A stretch of DNA of 64,000 nucleotides from Flavobacteriaceae bacterium (GTDB lineage Bacteria; Bacteroidota; Bacteroidia; Flavobacteriales; Flavobacteriaceae), in NCBI GenBank assembly GCA_947483075.1, contig CANKLE010000005.1, forward strand, positions 1-64,000, in the 5' to 3' direction. The notes beneath the pieces are model-generated. The model saw nothing but the letters and a program-made list of their open reading frames with translations. It made no database searches and had not been told where the DNA came from. Made by a program: the position numbers and the translations under genes. This document shows, piece after piece, positions 17,430 through 26,187 of this stretch. Every line of letters starts with the position of its first letter. Position 1 is the first letter of the stretch.

Positions 17430-17476
17430 AATCGGCTCATTAGTGAATTCATTTCAGTAGTGAGCCGATTTTTTTT
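17430..17476 (+). terminator. Intrinsic terminator of the porG-uppS-bamA-ompH operon
   Basis: A 10-bp perfect stem (AATCGGCTCA at 17430-17439 with TGAGCCGATT at 17461-17470), a 21-nt loop and a T run through 17476. The T run overlaps the -7 box of murI. Confidence 0.88.
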
Positions 17477-17483
17477 ACATTTG
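17476..17483 (+). promoter_or_regulatory. Predicted -7 promoter box of murI
   Basis: TACATTTG, an exact TAnnTTTG match, ending only 4 bp before the ATG at 17488. If transcription starts at the usual distance, the mRNA would begin at or next to the start codon. No -33 TTG is visible, because the region is occupied by the terminator hairpin. Confidence 0.45.
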
Positions 17484-17487
17484 ATTC

Positions 17488-18264
17488 ATGCACAACAACC
17501 AACCCATAGGCCTTTTTGATTCTGGAATAGGTGGCACTTCGATATGGAAAGCCATTCACTCCTTGTTACCCAATGAATCGACTATCTATTTGGCCGACAG
17601 CAAAAATGCGCCCTACGGAGAAAAATCAAAAGAAGCAATTCTTGCATTAAGTAAAAAAAACACAGAATATCTCTTGCAACAAGGCTGCAAAATTATTGTT
17701 GTAGCCTGCAATACTGCCACGACTAATGCAATAAAAGAACTACGAGCTGCTTATGATGTACCCTTCATTGGCATCGAACCTGCTATAAAACCCGCTGCAC
17801 TTTCTTCGAAGACGCAAACTATTGGAATTTTGGCTACCAAAGGCACCCTGAGCAGTGAATTATTTAATAAAGCAGTAGAAGTATATCAAACCACGAAAAT
17901 TGTGGAGCAAATTGGCCATGGCTTAGTGGAGTTAATTGAAGCTGGTGAAATTCATTCGTCAGAAATGCAGGTTCTACTCAAACGTTATTTAGAACCAATG
18001 ATCGCTGCAAATATTGATTACCTGGTTTTGGGTTGTAGCCATTACCCCTATTTGATTCCTGAAATAAAAAAAATACTTCCTGCTCATATACAAATCATCG
18101 ACTCGGGCGAAGCAGTGGCCAGACAAACGATGGCGGTGTTACAAGATAAAGTAGGACTTCATGACAGTAGTTTGGCAACACCCATTTTTTACACCAATAC
18201 AAATCCGGCAGTTTTGGCTGAACTCATTGGGGCCAACTATTCGGTAAATCAATTGGATTTTTAA
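17488..18264 (+). CDS. murI: Glutamate racemase
   Basis: A 258-residue cofactor-independent racemase that makes D-glutamate for peptidoglycan. The two catalytic cysteines are Cys74 in VACNTATT and Cys183 in LGCSHYPY; the N-terminal GLFDSGIGG motif (Asp11) fixes the ATG at 17488. Length is slightly short but normal for the family. It follows the OmpH operon terminator and converges with the gamma-carbonic anhydrase gene, whose stop is 1 bp beyond its own. Confidence 0.96.
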   Translation: MHNNQPIGLFDSGIGGTSIWKAIHSLLPNESTIYLADSKNAPYGEKSKEAILALSKKNTEYLLQQGCKIIVVACNTATTNAIKELRAAYDVPFIGIEPAIKPAALSSKTQTIGILATKGTLSSELFNKAVEVYQTTKIVEQIGHGLVELIEAGEIHSSEMQVLLKRYLEPMIAANIDYLVLGCSHYPYLIPEIKKILPAHIQIIDSGEAVARQTMAVLQDKVGLHDSSLATPIFYTNTNPAVLAELIGANYSVNQLDF

Positions 18265-18265
18265 T

Positions 18266-18784
18266 TTATTCCTCTTCTTTAAACCAGCTCGAATACATCA
18301 CGTAATTGGTAGAAATACGTTCAATTTCGCCAGCGAATTCTGACACATTGATGTCTTTTACTTTTTTGGCTGGAATGCCGGCATAGATGGTTCCCGATTC
18401 GACTACCGTATTTTGAGTCACCACAGAGCCTGCGGCTACAATAGCATTTGATTCGATTACACAACCGTCCATTACAATTGCGCCCATGCCAATGAGCACA
18501 TTGTCGTGGATCATACAACCGTGCACAATCGCGTTGTGACCTATGGAGACATTGTTTCCGATATGGGTAGGGTGCTTTAAATAAGTACAATGAATCACCG
18601 CTCCGTCTTGAATGTTTACCTTATTTCCAATGGTAATTTGATTGACATCGCCGCGAATCACGGCATTAAACCAAATGCTGCATTGCGCCCCGATGAGCAC
18701 ATCGCCTACAATAGTGGCATTTTCGGCTACATAACAATCGGCAGGAATTTGAGGAGCTTTGCCTCGTACTTGTTTGATGATCAT
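18266..18784 (-). CDS. Gamma-class carbonic anhydrase family protein
   Basis: A 172-residue left-handed beta-helix (hexapeptide repeat) protein. Metal-ligand candidates are His65, His83 and His88 (GAVIHC, IGHNAIVHGC), and the N-terminal IRGDVNQITIG motif is present. Family members (YrdA/CaiE/PaaY type) bind zinc or iron; many lack shown carbonic anhydrase activity. Its ATG is only 3 bp from the T run of the sprF terminator, so it has no room for a separate standard promoter unless that overlaps the hairpin. Confidence 0.88.
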   Translation of the reverse strand: MIIKQVRGKAPQIPADCYVAENATIVGDVLIGAQCSIWFNAVIRGDVNQITIGNKVNIQDGAVIHCTYLKHPTHIGNNVSIGHNAIVHGCMIHDNVLIGMGAIVMDGCVIESNAIVAAGSVVTQNTVVESGTIYAGIPAKKVKDINVSEFAGEIERISTNYVMYSSWFKEEE

Positions 18785-18787
18785 ACC

Positions 18788-18813
18788 AAAAAAAGTCCCG
18801 AATAAATCGGGAC
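18788..18813 (-). terminator. Intrinsic terminator after the PorP/SprF gene
   Basis: On the minus strand a perfect 7-bp stem GTCCCGA/TCGGGAC with a 5-nt loop is followed by seven T. It lies between the PorP/SprF stop (18824) and the next start (18784). Confidence 0.82.
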
Positions 18814-18823
18814 CGTATTTTTA

Positions 18824-19819
18824 TTAGTTAATAGCAGGACAGTTACAGTGGTAGCGTTCTGGCTTGCAAAATAGATTCATTCCTAAGGTGATTTGGTGAA
18901 ATCCACTGTTTGAAAAATTAACCTCACCCATTAAACGAGAATAGGTATAGGATAACATATAATCTTGAAAGTTTACCCCAAATATTGGCGTAATCATTTG
19001 TAATTTTTGGGCTTTTACACTGCCATTATTTACATATTCGGCACCATCTAAACTCTGTCTGTAGGACAAGCCTCCCCATAATTTTCCGAATTCCATGTCC
19101 TTGTACATTTTTAGGTTGATGTCTATGGATTTTTCTTTGGTTTGTTCTACCGATTGAAACATAATAGAGGGCTCCCACAACAATCCATCTTCCTGGCCAA
19201 ATGTGTACCCCGCATTCAAAATAATTTTACGGATATTATCATTCTCCGCTTCTGTATACAAAGATCTTCTCTGTTCGGTTGCATTTTTTACAGTCGCATG
19301 AAAATAAAAATCCAAGTAGTTGTAGGACATACCCACGTCTACATTAAAATACGAATCAGTTTGTATATTTCCATCAACAATCGGATCAAAGTCATACGGA
19401 CCTAAAAATGCAGATTGATCTAATACACTTTGAACCAACCCCGCACTCAAACCAAATGACAATTGATTTAAATCGACGCGGTCTCTAGAGAACATAATGT
19501 GGTGCGCATAGGTAACTTTAAATCCTTTTTGTGAATGGTAGCCGTTTCTGTCGTTATACACAATTACTCCCGCTCCAGATTGCTCTCCAATTTTGCCGTT
19601 ATAGCTCAAGGTTTGCATGGCTGGCGCATTGGCGGTTCCAAACCATTGTTGACGAGCGGTAATTCTTAACTTAGAACAGTTTGACGCCCCTGCCATTGAA
19701 GGATGTAACAAGTAATAATTGTCTGATAAATAATCAGAATATACCGCAATACCTTCTTGGGCAAATGACAACTGACCAACAAGAAGAACTGCAAAGGCTA
19801 GTATTTTTTTGAATTTCAT
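18824..19819 (-). CDS. PorP/SprF family T9SS outer-membrane protein
   Basis: A 331-residue outer-membrane beta-barrel. Signal peptide MKFKKILAFAVLLVGQLSFAQ, then the family opening YSDYLSDNYYLLHPSMAGAS, RITARQQWFG, and a final strand GFHQITLGMNLF. PorP/SprF proteins partner with T9SS type-B cargo; SprF of F. johnsoniae is needed for SprB secretion. The gene starts 4 bp after the stop of the 1776-residue type-B cargo, the usual pairing, and is closed by a terminator. Which cargo it serves is inferred from this adjacency. Confidence 0.92.
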   Translation of the reverse strand: MKFKKILAFAVLLVGQLSFAQEGIAVYSDYLSDNYYLLHPSMAGASNCSKLRITARQQWFGTANAPAMQTLSYNGKIGEQSGAGVIVYNDRNGYHSQKGFKVTYAHHIMFSRDRVDLNQLSFGLSAGLVQSVLDQSAFLGPYDFDPIVDGNIQTDSYFNVDVGMSYNYLDFYFHATVKNATEQRRSLYTEAENDNIRKIILNAGYTFGQEDGLLWEPSIMFQSVEQTKEKSIDINLKMYKDMEFGKLWGGLSYRQSLDGAEYVNNGSVKAQKLQMITPIFGVNFQDYMLSYTYSRLMGEVNFSNSGFHQITLGMNLFCKPERYHCNCPAIN

Positions 19820-19823
19820 AAAC

Positions 19824-22800
19824 TTAACGTTTTAGTGCAAAATGAGACTTAAATGTTTTATCCTCGTTGTTCTCTTTGTAATACACAACAAACCAATAAT
19901 CAGTAGCTGGAAGGTCTTTATTGTTGAAGGTTCCATCCCAACCTGAATCAACCGGGCTAAGTTGTTTGATCAATTTTCCGAGTCGGTCAAAGATATAAAT
20001 TTTTGCATTAGCTTGATTGCCCAATTCAAAAATATTCCAGGTGTCGTTATAAGTGTCGTTGTTGGGCGTAAAGAACCTTGGAAAGTCTAATAATTCAACT
20101 GAATCTGATAGCTCCCCACAGTGATTCAAATCACGAACGGTTACCGTGTGAGTACCGGTAGAAACACCGCCAAACACATTAGACGACTGAAAATTACCTC
20201 CGTCTAATTGGTATTCATAAACTCCCACAGGCAAAACGTGTGCATAGATTACTTGTGCATCTGCAAAATAGGCCGATGTTTCCAATACCAATGATTCTGG
20301 CTTTGGCATAAGCACCACTTCAGCCGAAGCCAAACTAGACACACAAGTAGTGGTTAAATCGGTAATTGAAACTGCATATCTACCGGGCGTTGTGGCATAA
20401 TAATAGGGGTCCGTTCCCGAAATCAAGGTGGCGGTGTTATTGGCTACAGTATACCATTCAAAAGAATAATCGGACGAAGACAGATTCGTATTCAATTCTA
20501 GCGGATTGAGTATTGCTCCTGTAGCGTCTATACATATGGCTCCCCCCTGAATATGAGGCTCTGGCAAGGGATTAACCAAAACAGAAACAGTCCCCGGCAA
20601 GCTAGGACAATCGGGTGTTAAGGCCACGACTACTTGGTAAGCGCCCAACATGTCTAGTTGTGCCGAAAGTATAACTGGATTTTGAAAATTAGACGTATAT
20701 CCATTTGGGCCGGTCCAACTGAAGGTAGCGCCAGAAACCATAGGTGTAGTAAAGTACAAGGACTCTCCTACGCAAGCTACATTGCAACTAGCTGAAGGAG
20801 TTGCAGGAACTAATGGCGCTGGAATTATTGCAAAATTATTCGCTGCAGACACACAGCCTGTAGTGGTGTTTCTAACCTGTATTGCATAGGAGGTAGCAGG
20901 TGTCAAACCAGCAAAAACTGTACCGGGTTGGTAGGCTATTCCTGCATTGATACTGTATTCAAAATTTGCACCAAGTGGGGAATTGAGTGTAATTGTACCT
21001 GTAGGGGTAGCGCAAATTGGTTGTGTAATTGTCCCCGCAGGGGCAGCAGGATTTGCGGGTATAGGGTTAATTATTACCGCAGAAACAGATGAAATACAAC
21101 GCGTATTTACGTCTCTAACAGTAAGGTTGAAAGTCGTATTGGGTGTCAAATTTGCAAAACTCGTACTGCTTTGGTACGAAATTCCCCCGTTGATGCTGTA
21201 TTCAAAATTGGCGCCCAAAGGCAATGAAACAACAAATGTTCCCGTGGGCGTGATGCAATTTGGCTGGAAAGTTACATTGGCTGTTGGTGTTACGGGCCCA
21301 GCTGGCAGCGGATCTACAGCCACCGAAACAGGAGTTGAAGTACAACCCGAAATCGTGTTGCGCACCACAATAGAATAACTGGCATTGGGAGCCAATCCGG
21401 CAAATGTTGTGCTGGCTTGGTAGGTAGTTCCGCCATTGACACTGTATTCTAAATCAGGGCCCAACGGAGCGGTAACTAGGATTGTGCCTGAAGGTACGGT
21501 GCAAATAGGCTGAACCGTAGTACTGGCCGAAGCTGATGCTGGAACTGCCAAAATGGGATTAATAGTTAATGTTGTCGCAACAGAGGTACATCCGGTTTGC
21601 GTATTGTAGGCCGTGAGCGAATACATGGTATTAGCGGTCAACGCGGGGAAACTCAATGCGCTTTGGTAGGTTGCTCCGCCGTCTAAGCTGTATTGTAAAG
21701 CTGAACCAACGGGAGAAGTGAGTGTAAAACTTCCCGATGTAACCGAACAGCTAGGCTGTACTAAAGTTCCCACTGGTGCTGTTGGATTGGCTGGTATGGG
21801 ATTGACTACAAAAGAGGCAGGAGCAGAAATACAAGATGTAATGGTATTTCTCACCGTTATTGCGTAATTCATATTGGGGGCTAAACCTGTAAAAGTAAGC
21901 CCGGATTGGTAGGAAATGCCGCCATTGATGCTGTATTCTAAATTCGCGCCTGTTGGGGAAGAAAGTACAATAGTTGCCGTTGGAGTAATGCAATTGGGTT
22001 GCGTAATTGTCCCCACTGCCAAGGCAGGAGCGAGTGGCAAGGCATTTACCGCATATGAGGTTGGCGCCGAGAGACAGCCTGTATTGACATCCCGAACTGT
22101 TACCGTATAGGTGGTGTTGGGGGTTAAATTAGCAAAACTAGTATTGGTCTGGTAGCTTGTACCGCCGTTGATGCTGTATTCTACATTGGGGCCCAAGGGC
22201 GATGAAACTACCAATGTTCCCGAAGTCGTGATACAATCCGGCTGAAAAGTAACGCTACCAACTGGCGCAGCAGGATTTGCCGGTAGCGCATTTACAGAAA
22301 CTGTTGTAGGTGTCGAAACACATCCTGATCCGGTATTGCGCACCAAAATAGCATAACCTGTATTGGGTGTTAGCCCCGTAAACGTAGTACTCGCTTGGTA
22401 GGATGTTCCGCCATTGGCGCTGTATTCTAAATTGGCACCTAAAGGAGAGGACACCTCTATTGTGCCTGTTGGAGCGGAACAAATAGGTTGAATGGTAGTG
22501 CTCGCTACCGCTGCTGTTGGCACTGACAAGATGGGATTTACCACCAAGGAGCTAGCGGCAGAAGTACAGCCCGTGAGAACATTGTTTACAGTGAGCGAAT
22601 AAGTCGTATTGGCTGTCAAGGTGGGGAAATTCAAGCCGCTTTGATAGGTAGTTCCTCCGTCTAAACTGTATTGTAAATCAGTACCAAGTGGCGCCGTAAT
22701 CACAAAACTTCCGCTGGTAACCGAACAGCTAGGCTGAACTAAATTTCCCGCCGGCGCTATAGGATTGGCGGGAATGGCATTTACCCCAAAAACCGTAGCC

Positions 22801-25154
22801 GCAGATACGCAGGAGGTTGTTGTATTGCGCACCGTTACCGAATAATTCGCATTGGGCAATAACCAAGCAAAGCTTGCCCAAGGCAGATAGGTCGTGCCTC
22901 CGTCGATGCTGTATTCTAAATCAGCGCCCAAAGGCGAAGTCACCGTAATTGTAGCGGTGGTCAAAAAACAATTGGGTTGGGTTATACTTCCTATGGGAGC
23001 AGCAGGACTCACAGGTAAGGCATTAACCGTATAGGGAGTGGCTGCCGAAACACAAGCTGTATTCAAGTCGCGCACCGTAATGTTATAGGTTGTATTTGGA
23101 GTCAATCCGGCAAAAGTCGCACTCGATTGGTACGAAGTGCCGCCGTTGATGCTGTATTCTACGTTTGAACCCAACGGCGAGGAAACTACGATAGTGCCCG
23201 TTGGTGTGATACAATCCGGCTGAACGGTTACACTAGCAGTAGCGGGCAAAGGCACACCCAAAACAGGATTCATCACGCCAGCCAAAGGAGCTGAGTAACA
23301 ATTGGAAACTGTATTATGAACTAGTATTTGATAGGAAAAACCAGATGGAACCAAATTAAAAACTGGACTTGTTTGGTAGGTTACCCCGTTATCTATACTG
23401 TATGTTAAGTTTGCTCCCAAAGGAGATGTAATTGTTATAGAGCCCGTAGTAACGGTACATGAAGGCTGAACAATTGACAAAACCGGAGTTGCAGGAACAG
23501 CAGCCACTGTAAGAGAAATTGTTGGTGCTGAATAAGAAGGACAAGTTCCGCTAGCCGCCAAATCATAGTGAACGGTATAGTTGTTGGGCGTACTCGTACT
23601 CGGATTTATTGCTCCCGTTAATGAATCAATAGTGAGTCCAGGAGGTGTGGCGCTGTATATTCCACCCGGGGTAACATTGGTCGTGATGGGCGTATTGGCA
23701 ACATCCGTACAATAGGAAGGTTGCGGAAATGAGATAATTCCCGAAGGTGTAGGGGTTACATTAATATCAAATGGGCGAACTGTTTTACAATCGGTTACCA
23801 AATCGAGCACGGTGGCCCAAATTGTTTTAGGGACTGCATTTACAGGGTAGCTTCCCCAGTCGGCGAAGGGAATTAAGCCCGTAACTCCGGCGGTCATTGC
23901 ATCGGCTAAATTGGTGTCGTAAAAACTCACTTCATATAAACTAGGATCTAATGCCCCTAAAATAAAATTGGTTTGATCAATATTTACCGAATAAGGTGGC
24001 GCAGCAAGCGTACACAAAGTGATGTCTATAGGTTCTTGAATGGGCGCTTCAGGTCGGTATAAAATATCAATGTCATCGGTAGCCAACAAACAACCGGTAG
24101 GTGTAGTTACGTTTAAGGTGTAAATTCCGGGTGTCAAGGCAACTGGAGGCGAAGCGGGTACGCTTGGAAAAACGGGGGTGGTTTCGCCTGGAATTGCAAC
24201 GCCTTCAAATAACCACTGGTACTGATTCGTAGTTCCTGTAGAAGGAAGTCCCGAATTGATCGCATTAATAGTGCCAAAACAGAGCGGAATAGACGGTGTT
24301 CCCGACAAATCGGTGACTACCAATTGTAACGGCTGAATCGTAAAGTTTTTTAAGAAAACCGCAGAATCATACGCATTATCAGATACGTTGCCCACCGCCA
24401 ATTTGATGTGGTAGACTTGCCCGCATTGCAAGGGCGCATGTGCGCGAAGTGGGGTTGTAAAACCATCGTATTGTATGGTCGTATTGGGCAATGGCGGATT
24501 TCCTGTTCCGTTATTGACATAATAATTGCAATATTCACAAGGGCCTGCATTGGCCGAGCCATTATTTACGTTATTGATGGTAATTGGAACGGTAGTAGAA
24601 GTTGGAATTAAGGCGATATTTTGTGCGTTTCCAGAATAGGGGCCCGTAATTCCCGGACCACGCAAGAAAAATCCAAAGGTGTCATTAAACGAAGTATTGG
24701 CAAACTCCGGGTATTCTTCTGAAGCAAACACATAATCAAAGTTGAGTTCAGAACCGGTCGCCACAAAATCAAATTCTACTATAGATACATTTCGAACAGT
24801 TTGTCCGCACAATAAAGCCAAATCGACATCCCCTTGAGTTGCCGTGGTTGTAACTTGGGTTTTATTGCTCGAGTTATTTGGACCAATAGCAACTTGTGCA
24901 TTTCCTGTTGTGAGCAACAAACCAGCAGTCAGCCCCAAATTGGTGGGATTAAAATTGGTAGAGAATTTAGCAATCTGGTCTCTAATTACCGTGCCTGGAA
25001 CCCCATTAAATAGAATGTTATAGGGCGTAACCCCTGGTCCTACCAATGAATTTTGCACCAATTGATTCGGGGTAAACGTAGTATTATTGACTAATAATTG
25101 CGCTTTGGTTACAAAGAAAAAAAATAGGCTTATAGCTAAAAAATATTTTTTCAT
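19824..25154 (-). CDS. Giant T9SS type-B sorted surface protein with 11 repeats
   Basis: A 1776-residue secreted protein. In order: signal peptide (1-18); a choice-of-anchor-L type domain to about 270 (NILFNGVPGT, FDYVFASEEYPEF, NDTFGFFLRGPG); Ig-like/PKD-like segments to about 560; eleven 81-82-residue repeats (about 566-1456) with core SPLGxxxEYSINGGxSYQ and AITVRN; two more Ig-like domains; and the gliding-motility-associated type-B C-terminal signal, FFTPNNDTYNDTWNI through IFDRLGKLI and GWDGTFNNKDLPATDYWFVV. The repeats each begin at a cysteine and likely form extracellular beta-sandwich domains. Probable adhesin or surface filament. Cotranscribed with the PorP/SprF gene; divergent from nifU. 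Confidence 0.93.
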   Translation of the reverse strand: MKKYFLAISLFFFFVTKAQLLVNNTTFTPNQLVQNSLVGPGVTPYNILFNGVPGTVIRDQIAKFSTNFNPTNLGLTAGLLLTTGNAQVAIGPNNSSNKTQVTTTATQGDVDLALLCGQTVRNVSIVEFDFVATGSELNFDYVFASEEYPEFANTSFNDTFGFFLRGPGITGPYSGNAQNIALIPTSTTVPITINNVNNGSANAGPCEYCNYYVNNGTGNPPLPNTTIQYDGFTTPLRAHAPLQCGQVYHIKLAVGNVSDNAYDSAVFLKNFTIQPLQLVVTDLSGTPSIPLCFGTINAINSGLPSTGTTNQYQWLFEGVAIPGETTPVFPSVPASPPVALTPGIYTLNVTTPTGCLLATDDIDILYRPEAPIQEPIDITLCTLAAPPYSVNIDQTNFILGALDPSLYEVSFYDTNLADAMTAGVTGLIPFADWGSYPVNAVPKTIWATVLDLVTDCKTVRPFDINVTPTPSGIISFPQPSYCTDVANTPITTNVTPGGIYSATPPGLTIDSLTGAINPSTSTPNNYTVHYDLAASGTCPSYSAPTISLTVAAVPATPVLSIVQPSCTVTTGSITITSPLGANLTYSIDNGVTYQTSPVFNLVPSGFSYQILVHNTVSNCYSAPLAGVMNPVLGVPLPATASVTVQPDCITPTGTIVVSSPLGSNVEYSINGGTSYQSSATFAGLTPNTTYNITVRDLNTACVSAATPYTVNALPVSPAAPIGSITQPNCFLTTATITVTSPLGADLEYSIDGGTTYLPWASFAWLLPNANYSVTVRNTTTSCVSAATVFGVNAIPANPIAPAGNLVQPSCSVTSGSFVITAPLGTDLQYSLDGGTTYQSGLNFPTLTANTTYSLTVNNVLTGCTSAASSLVVNPILSVPTAAVASTTIQPICSAPTGTIEVSSPLGANLEYSANGGTSYQASTTFTGLTPNTGYAILVRNTGSGCVSTPTTVSVNALPANPAAPVGSVTFQPDCITTSGTLVVSSPLGPNVEYSINGGTSYQTNTSFANLTPNTTYTVTVRDVNTGCLSAPTSYAVNALPLAPALAVGTITQPNCITPTATIVLSSPTGANLEYSINGGISYQSGLTFTGLAPNMNYAITVRNTITSCISAPASFVVNPIPANPTAPVGTLVQPSCSVTSGSFTLTSPVGSALQYSLDGGATYQSALSFPALTANTMYSLTAYNTQTGCTSVATTLTINPILAVPASASASTTVQPICTVPSGTILVTAPLGPDLEYSVNGGTTYQASTTFAGLAPNASYSIVVRNTISGCTSTPVSVAVDPLPAGPVTPTANVTFQPNCITPTGTFVVSLPLGANFEYSINGGISYQSSTSFANLTPNTTFNLTVRDVNTRCISSVSAVIINPIPANPAAPAGTITQPICATPTGTITLNSPLGANFEYSINAGIAYQPGTVFAGLTPATSYAIQVRNTTTGCVSAANNFAIIPAPLVPATPSASCNVACVGESLYFTTPMVSGATFSWTGPNGYTSNFQNPVILSAQLDMLGAYQVVVALTPDCPSLPGTVSVLVNPLPEPHIQGGAICIDATGAILNPLELNTNLSSSDYSFEWYTVANNTATLISGTDPYYYATTPGRYAVSITDLTTTCVSSLASAEVVLMPKPESLVLETSAYFADAQVIYAHVLPVGVYEYQLDGGNFQSSNVFGGVSTGTHTVTVRDLNHCGELSDSVELLDFPRFFTPNNDTYNDTWNIFELGNQANAKIYIFDRLGKLIKQLSPVDSGWDGTFNNKDLPATDYWFVVYYKENNEDKTFKSHFALKR
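20787..23459 (-). repeat. Eleven in-frame 243-bp coding repeats
   Basis: The 2673-bp block encodes eleven consecutive 81-82-residue units, each from QPxC to the next QPxC. Units 2, 6, 10 (VRDxNT), 3, 7, 11 (ITQP start) and 4, 8 (LQYSLDGG) and 5, 9 (QPIC start) are most alike, so a four-unit block of about 980 bp has been duplicated two and a half times. Units differ at many positions, so they are not recent copies. Confidence 0.88.
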
Positions 25155-25189
25155 GCGTTGATCAAACGTTAAATAATGGTATTATTTCT

Positions 25190-25197
25190 CAAATATA
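25190..25197 (-). promoter_or_regulatory. Predicted -7 promoter box of the T9SS cargo-sprF unit
   Basis: TATATTTG read on the minus strand (25197 to 25190), an exact TAnnTTTG match, 35 bp before the ATG at 25154. It lies back to back with the nifU box, 14 bp apart. Confidence 0.5.
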
Positions 25198-25211
25198 ATT
25201 ATTCCTGAAAA

Positions 25212-25219
25212 TATCTTTG
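25212..25219 (+). promoter_or_regulatory. Predicted -7 promoter box of the nifU-like gene
   Basis: TATCTTTG, an exact TAnnTTTG match, 26 bp before the ATG at 25246, divergent from and almost touching the box for the giant surface protein. Confidence 0.5.
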
Positions 25220-25245
25220 TTAATTTCGCAAAAAAATACGCTAAA

Positions 25246-26145
25246 ATGCTTCATTTAAAAGTAGTTCCTACTCAAAACCCTGCAATAATAAAATTTGAAT
25301 TTCCCGATTTTATTTCGCAAAATCAAAATTTTGAATTCAAAAATATAGATGAAGCTGCGTCCTCGCCACTCGCCAAAAAATTATTTTACTTGCCTTTTGT
25401 AAAAACCGTATACATCTCCGGAAATTTTATTGCCGTAGAACGGTACACCATTGTAGAATGGGCCGATGTACAAGACGCGGTAGCCGAAGAAATTGAAAAT
25501 TTTATCAACCAAGGTGGCGCTGTTTTGGATGCCGAAGCGCTATCTGCCAAAAAATCGGCGGTGACCGTATATGGCGAAACCACGCCCAATCCAGCCACAC
25601 TCAAGTTTGTTGTAAATAAATTGGTAACCAAAACGGCCCTTGAATTTAAAAACATAGACGAAACAAAGGCCTCGCCCTTGGCCAAAGAATTGTTTACTTT
25701 TCCCTATGTAAAAGAACTTTTTATTGACGAAAACTACATTTCGGTATCCAAATATGAAAGTTACAATTGGAATGAAATTAGTCTCGAACTGCGCAGCTTC
25801 ATAAAACAATACATTGAAAATGGCGGTCCTGTTGTTGACGAAACCCAGTTGAATTTAGAACCCAAAGTAGAGAAACAAAAAATTGAGCATTTTGACCAAT
25901 TGGATGTGACCTCCCAACAGATCATTAACATCTTAGAAGAATACGTAAAACCTGCAGTAGCCGCCGACGGTGGGAACATTCTTTTTGATTCCTACGACGA
26001 AAACGAAAAGCGCGTGAAAGTAATTTTACAAGGCGCTTGCAGCGGTTGCCCTTCATCTACCTTTACGCTCAAAAACGGCATTGAAAACATGCTCAAAGAC
26101 ATGCTCAAAGACGAAGACATAAAAGTTGAAGCGGTAAACGCCTAG
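25246..26145 (+). CDS. Nfu/NifU-type iron-sulfur scaffold with duplicated N-domain
   Basis: A 299-residue Fe-S carrier. The C-terminal NifU domain (about 215-299) has the cluster-binding CxxC at Cys265 and Cys268 (GACSGCPSSTF). Two tandem Nfu_N domains precede it, residues 1-98 and 103-200; both repeat the pattern NPAxxKF, EFKNIDExxxSPLAKxLF and an IEN/IxxGG end. Standard Nfu1 has only one such domain. It should deliver [4Fe-4S] clusters to apo-enzymes. ATG 25246 follows a promoter box. It is followed 42 bp later by the YyaL-like gene. Confidence 0.9.
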   Translation: MLHLKVVPTQNPAIIKFEFPDFISQNQNFEFKNIDEAASSPLAKKLFYLPFVKTVYISGNFIAVERYTIVEWADVQDAVAEEIENFINQGGAVLDAEALSAKKSAVTVYGETTPNPATLKFVVNKLVTKTALEFKNIDETKASPLAKELFTFPYVKELFIDENYISVSKYESYNWNEISLELRSFIKQYIENGGPVVDETQLNLEPKVEKQKIEHFDQLDVTSQQIINILEEYVKPAVAADGGNILFDSYDENEKRVKVILQGACSGCPSSTFTLKNGIENMLKDMLKDEDIKVEAVNA

Positions 26146-26187
26146 TCCCAATTTCTATTTTGCAACTCCGGTAAAACGCAGTCATTC

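Noticed and set aside
20787..23459. Regularly spaced repeats as a CRISPR array
   Set aside because: The period is 243 bp, units are coding, in frame and divergent, and no cas genes are near.
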